From Hymenobacter arizonensis (GTDB lineage Bacteria > Bacteroidota > Bacteroidia > Cytophagales > Hymenobacteraceae): DNA of 64,000 nt. The notes beneath the pieces are model-generated. The model ran no database searches, had not been told where the DNA came from, and saw only the letters and a list, made by a program, of their open reading frames with translations. Made by a program: the position numbers and the translations under genes. The DNA lies in NCBI RefSeq assembly GCF_900115775.1, contig NZ_FOXS01000002.1, positions 248,001 to 312,000 of the forward strand, written 5' to 3'. Shown here piece after piece: positions 62,695 through 64,000 of this stretch (the first letter of the stretch is position 1; the number at the start of each line of letters is the position of its first letter).

Positions 62695-64000
62695 ATGAAA
62701 CTACCCCTACTTTTTGTTGCTGTTTCACTACTAAATCTGCTTGCAGACCCGGCTGTTGCCCAATCCAAAGTGTCTCATCGCCCCCCGGCCGAAGCGACGC
62801 TGGAGTTCATTGAAAACAAAGGCCAATGGGACGTACCGGTGCGGTACGCAGCCCCCCTGCCCGGTGGGCGCCTTTTTGCCGAAGCCGATGGGCTTACTTT
62901 TTCATTGCTGGCTAATGGCGGCCCCGCCCAGCACGGGCACAACCAAGACAAAGCTTCTCCCCCCGACGGCCCGCTGCGCGGCCACGCCTTCACGCTGCGT
63001 TTTGATGGTGCCCGTCCGGCCACGATTACCGCCGAGATGCCCACAACCGAGCGCCGGCATTACTTAGTCGGCAACGATGCCCAACACTGGGCCCGAGACG
63101 TGCGTGGCTTTCGCGAGCTGCATTACGCTGGCCTCTGGCCCGGCGTGAGCGCCCGGGTTTACGAAAGCACTGACCAGCATCTGGAATACGATTTTGAGCT
63201 GGCGGCTGGCGCCAACCCCGCTGCCATTGGAGTGCGGCACGACGGCGCCGACGGCTTGGCGCTGGACCCCGCCGGCAACCTGCTGGTGCGCACCAGCGTG
63301 GGCACCGTGACCGAGCGTGCTCCGCAAGCCTGGCAAACCGACGCCAGGGGCCGCCGCCAGCCTGTGGCCTGCCACTACGTGCTGACCGGCAAGGTGGTGC
63401 GTTTTGCGCTTGGCGCCTACGACGCGGCCCGGCCGCTGACCATCGACCCGGTGGTAGTTTTTGCCACTTATTCGGGCTCAACGGCCGACAACTGGGGCTT
63501 CACAGCGACCTATGACAACTCGGGCAATATGTACGCGGGCGGCATTGCCTTCAGCCCCGGCTACCCCACTACTACCGGAGCCTTCCAAACGGCATTTGCC
63601 AACTTGATTGACATTGCCATCACGAAGTACAACACCGGCGTGAGCGGGCCCGCAGCGCGGGTGTGGGCCACCCATCTGGGCGGCAACAACGCCGACTTTC
63701 CGCACAGTCTGGTAGTAAACAATCAGGACGAACTGCTCGTGCTGGGCTCGACGGGCTCGACTGACTACCCGGTTACTGCCAATGCCCTGCAAAGCCGCTT
63801 TGCCGGCGGCTTTGCGACGGACCTGTTCGGCTCTTCCGCGCCCTATGATGCGCCCAATGGCTCGGACCTGATTATTACGCGCCTCAATGCCAGCGGCTCG
63901 GGCCTGGTGGCCTCCACCTACCTGGGCGGCAGCGGCAACGACGGCCTGCTGCCCCTGGTATACACCAATTCTCCTTTTGGCGGCGCTTTGCAGTTGCCTC
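62695..64000 (+). CDS. Giant DUF7948/SBBP surface protein, 3' end outside window
   Basis: The frame starts at the ATG at 62695 (MKLPLLFVAVSLLNLLADPA, cleavage at AVA|Q) and is open to the right edge; 435 codons are visible. It parallels the preceding gene from LEFIENKGQWDVPVRYAAPL through DPVVVFATYSGSTADNWGFT into the SBBP propeller (YDNSGNMYAGGI, THLGGNNADFPHSL, YLGGSGNDG). The two are a tandem duplication, with the second copy lacking some internal insertions. A T9SS domain is expected at its C-terminus but is not in the window. AT-rich sequence at about 62600-62640 may hold its promoter. Confidence 0.9.
   Translation, partial: MKLPLLFVAVSLLNLLADPAVAQSKVSHRPPAEATLEFIENKGQWDVPVRYAAPLPGGRLFAEADGLTFSLLANGGPAQHGHNQDKASPPDGPLRGHAFTLRFDGARPATITAEMPTTERRHYLVGNDAQHWARDVRGFRELHYAGLWPGVSARVYESTDQHLEYDFELAAGANPAAIGVRHDGADGLALDPAGNLLVRTSVGTVTERAPQAWQTDARGRRQPVACHYVLTGKVVRFALGAYDAARPLTIDPVVVFATYSGSTADNWGFTATYDNSGNMYAGGIAFSPGYPTTTGAFQTAFANLIDIAITKYNTGVSGPAARVWATHLGGNNADFPHSLVVNNQDELLVLGSTGSTDYPVTANALQSRFAGGFATDLFGSSAPYDAPNGSDLIITRLNASGSGLVASTYLGGSGNDGLLPLVYTNSPFGGALQLP

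Overview
The window looks like a chromosomal segment of a Hymenobacter-like member of the Bacteroidota (order Cytophagales). The evidence is a GC-rich composition, a SusC/SusD pair, many proteins with C-terminal type IX secretion (T9SS) sorting domains, signal peptides that cleave just before Gln, TAnnTTTG promoter elements, and the fused transaldolase/glucose-6-phosphate isomerase. I see no rRNA, tRNA, CRISPR array, transposase or phage gene. Many intergenic gaps carry imperfect inverted repeats of a few recurring types.

Region 1 (1-28.2 kb) is an arabinan utilisation locus. On the minus strand, in transcription order, it holds SusC, SusD, a lipoprotein GH43, a GH43-lectin-T9SS enzyme, a lipoprotein aldose 1-epimerase, araB, araD, araA, an SSS-type sodium/sugar symporter, a GH51 arabinofuranosidase, a second GH43-lectin-T9SS enzyme and a GH27 enzyme. 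Another GH43 lies on the plus strand at 2422, beyond a cryptochrome-DASH gene. Together they would debranch and cut arabinan, import the products and convert L-arabinose to D-xylulose 5-phosphate, which feeds the pentose phosphate pathway; the transaldolase/isomerase is at the left edge. A shared motif, TACACAATCG, precedes susC, araA and two GH43 genes, which suggests one local regulon. The GH27 gene is fused out of frame to the remains of an SBBP-repeat/C-type-lectin/T9SS gene, as if a deletion had removed the end of one gene and the beginning of the other.

Region 2 (28.2-44.5 kb) is mixed: a large Ig-repeat T9SS protein, an exported amidohydrolase, a DUF3850 protein, a Tat-type Gfo/Idh/MocA oxidoreductase, dxs, a TonB-receptor-like outer-membrane protein with a Gly/Pro-rich tail, a UPF0104 membrane protein, and several small secreted or hypothetical proteins.

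Region 3 (44.6-49.1 kb) is the methionine operon metY-metX-hom. It is preceded by a good promoter, a SAM riboswitch, and then a short ORF ending in Met-Cys-Cys-Trp-Cys-Pro-Cys-Cys-Cys-stop. This looks like a two-signal leader (SAM and Cys-tRNA) and is the most interesting element of the window.

Region 4 (49.1-64 kb) holds a tandem pair of T9SS esterases (one greatly enlarged), an LD-carboxypeptidase, an M28/glutaminyl-cyclase-type lipoprotein, cysS (apparently leaderless), a membrane-anchored EEP-family protein, and a tandem pair of very large DUF7948/SBBP proteins. The first of these has a type B T9SS domain; the second runs off the right edge.
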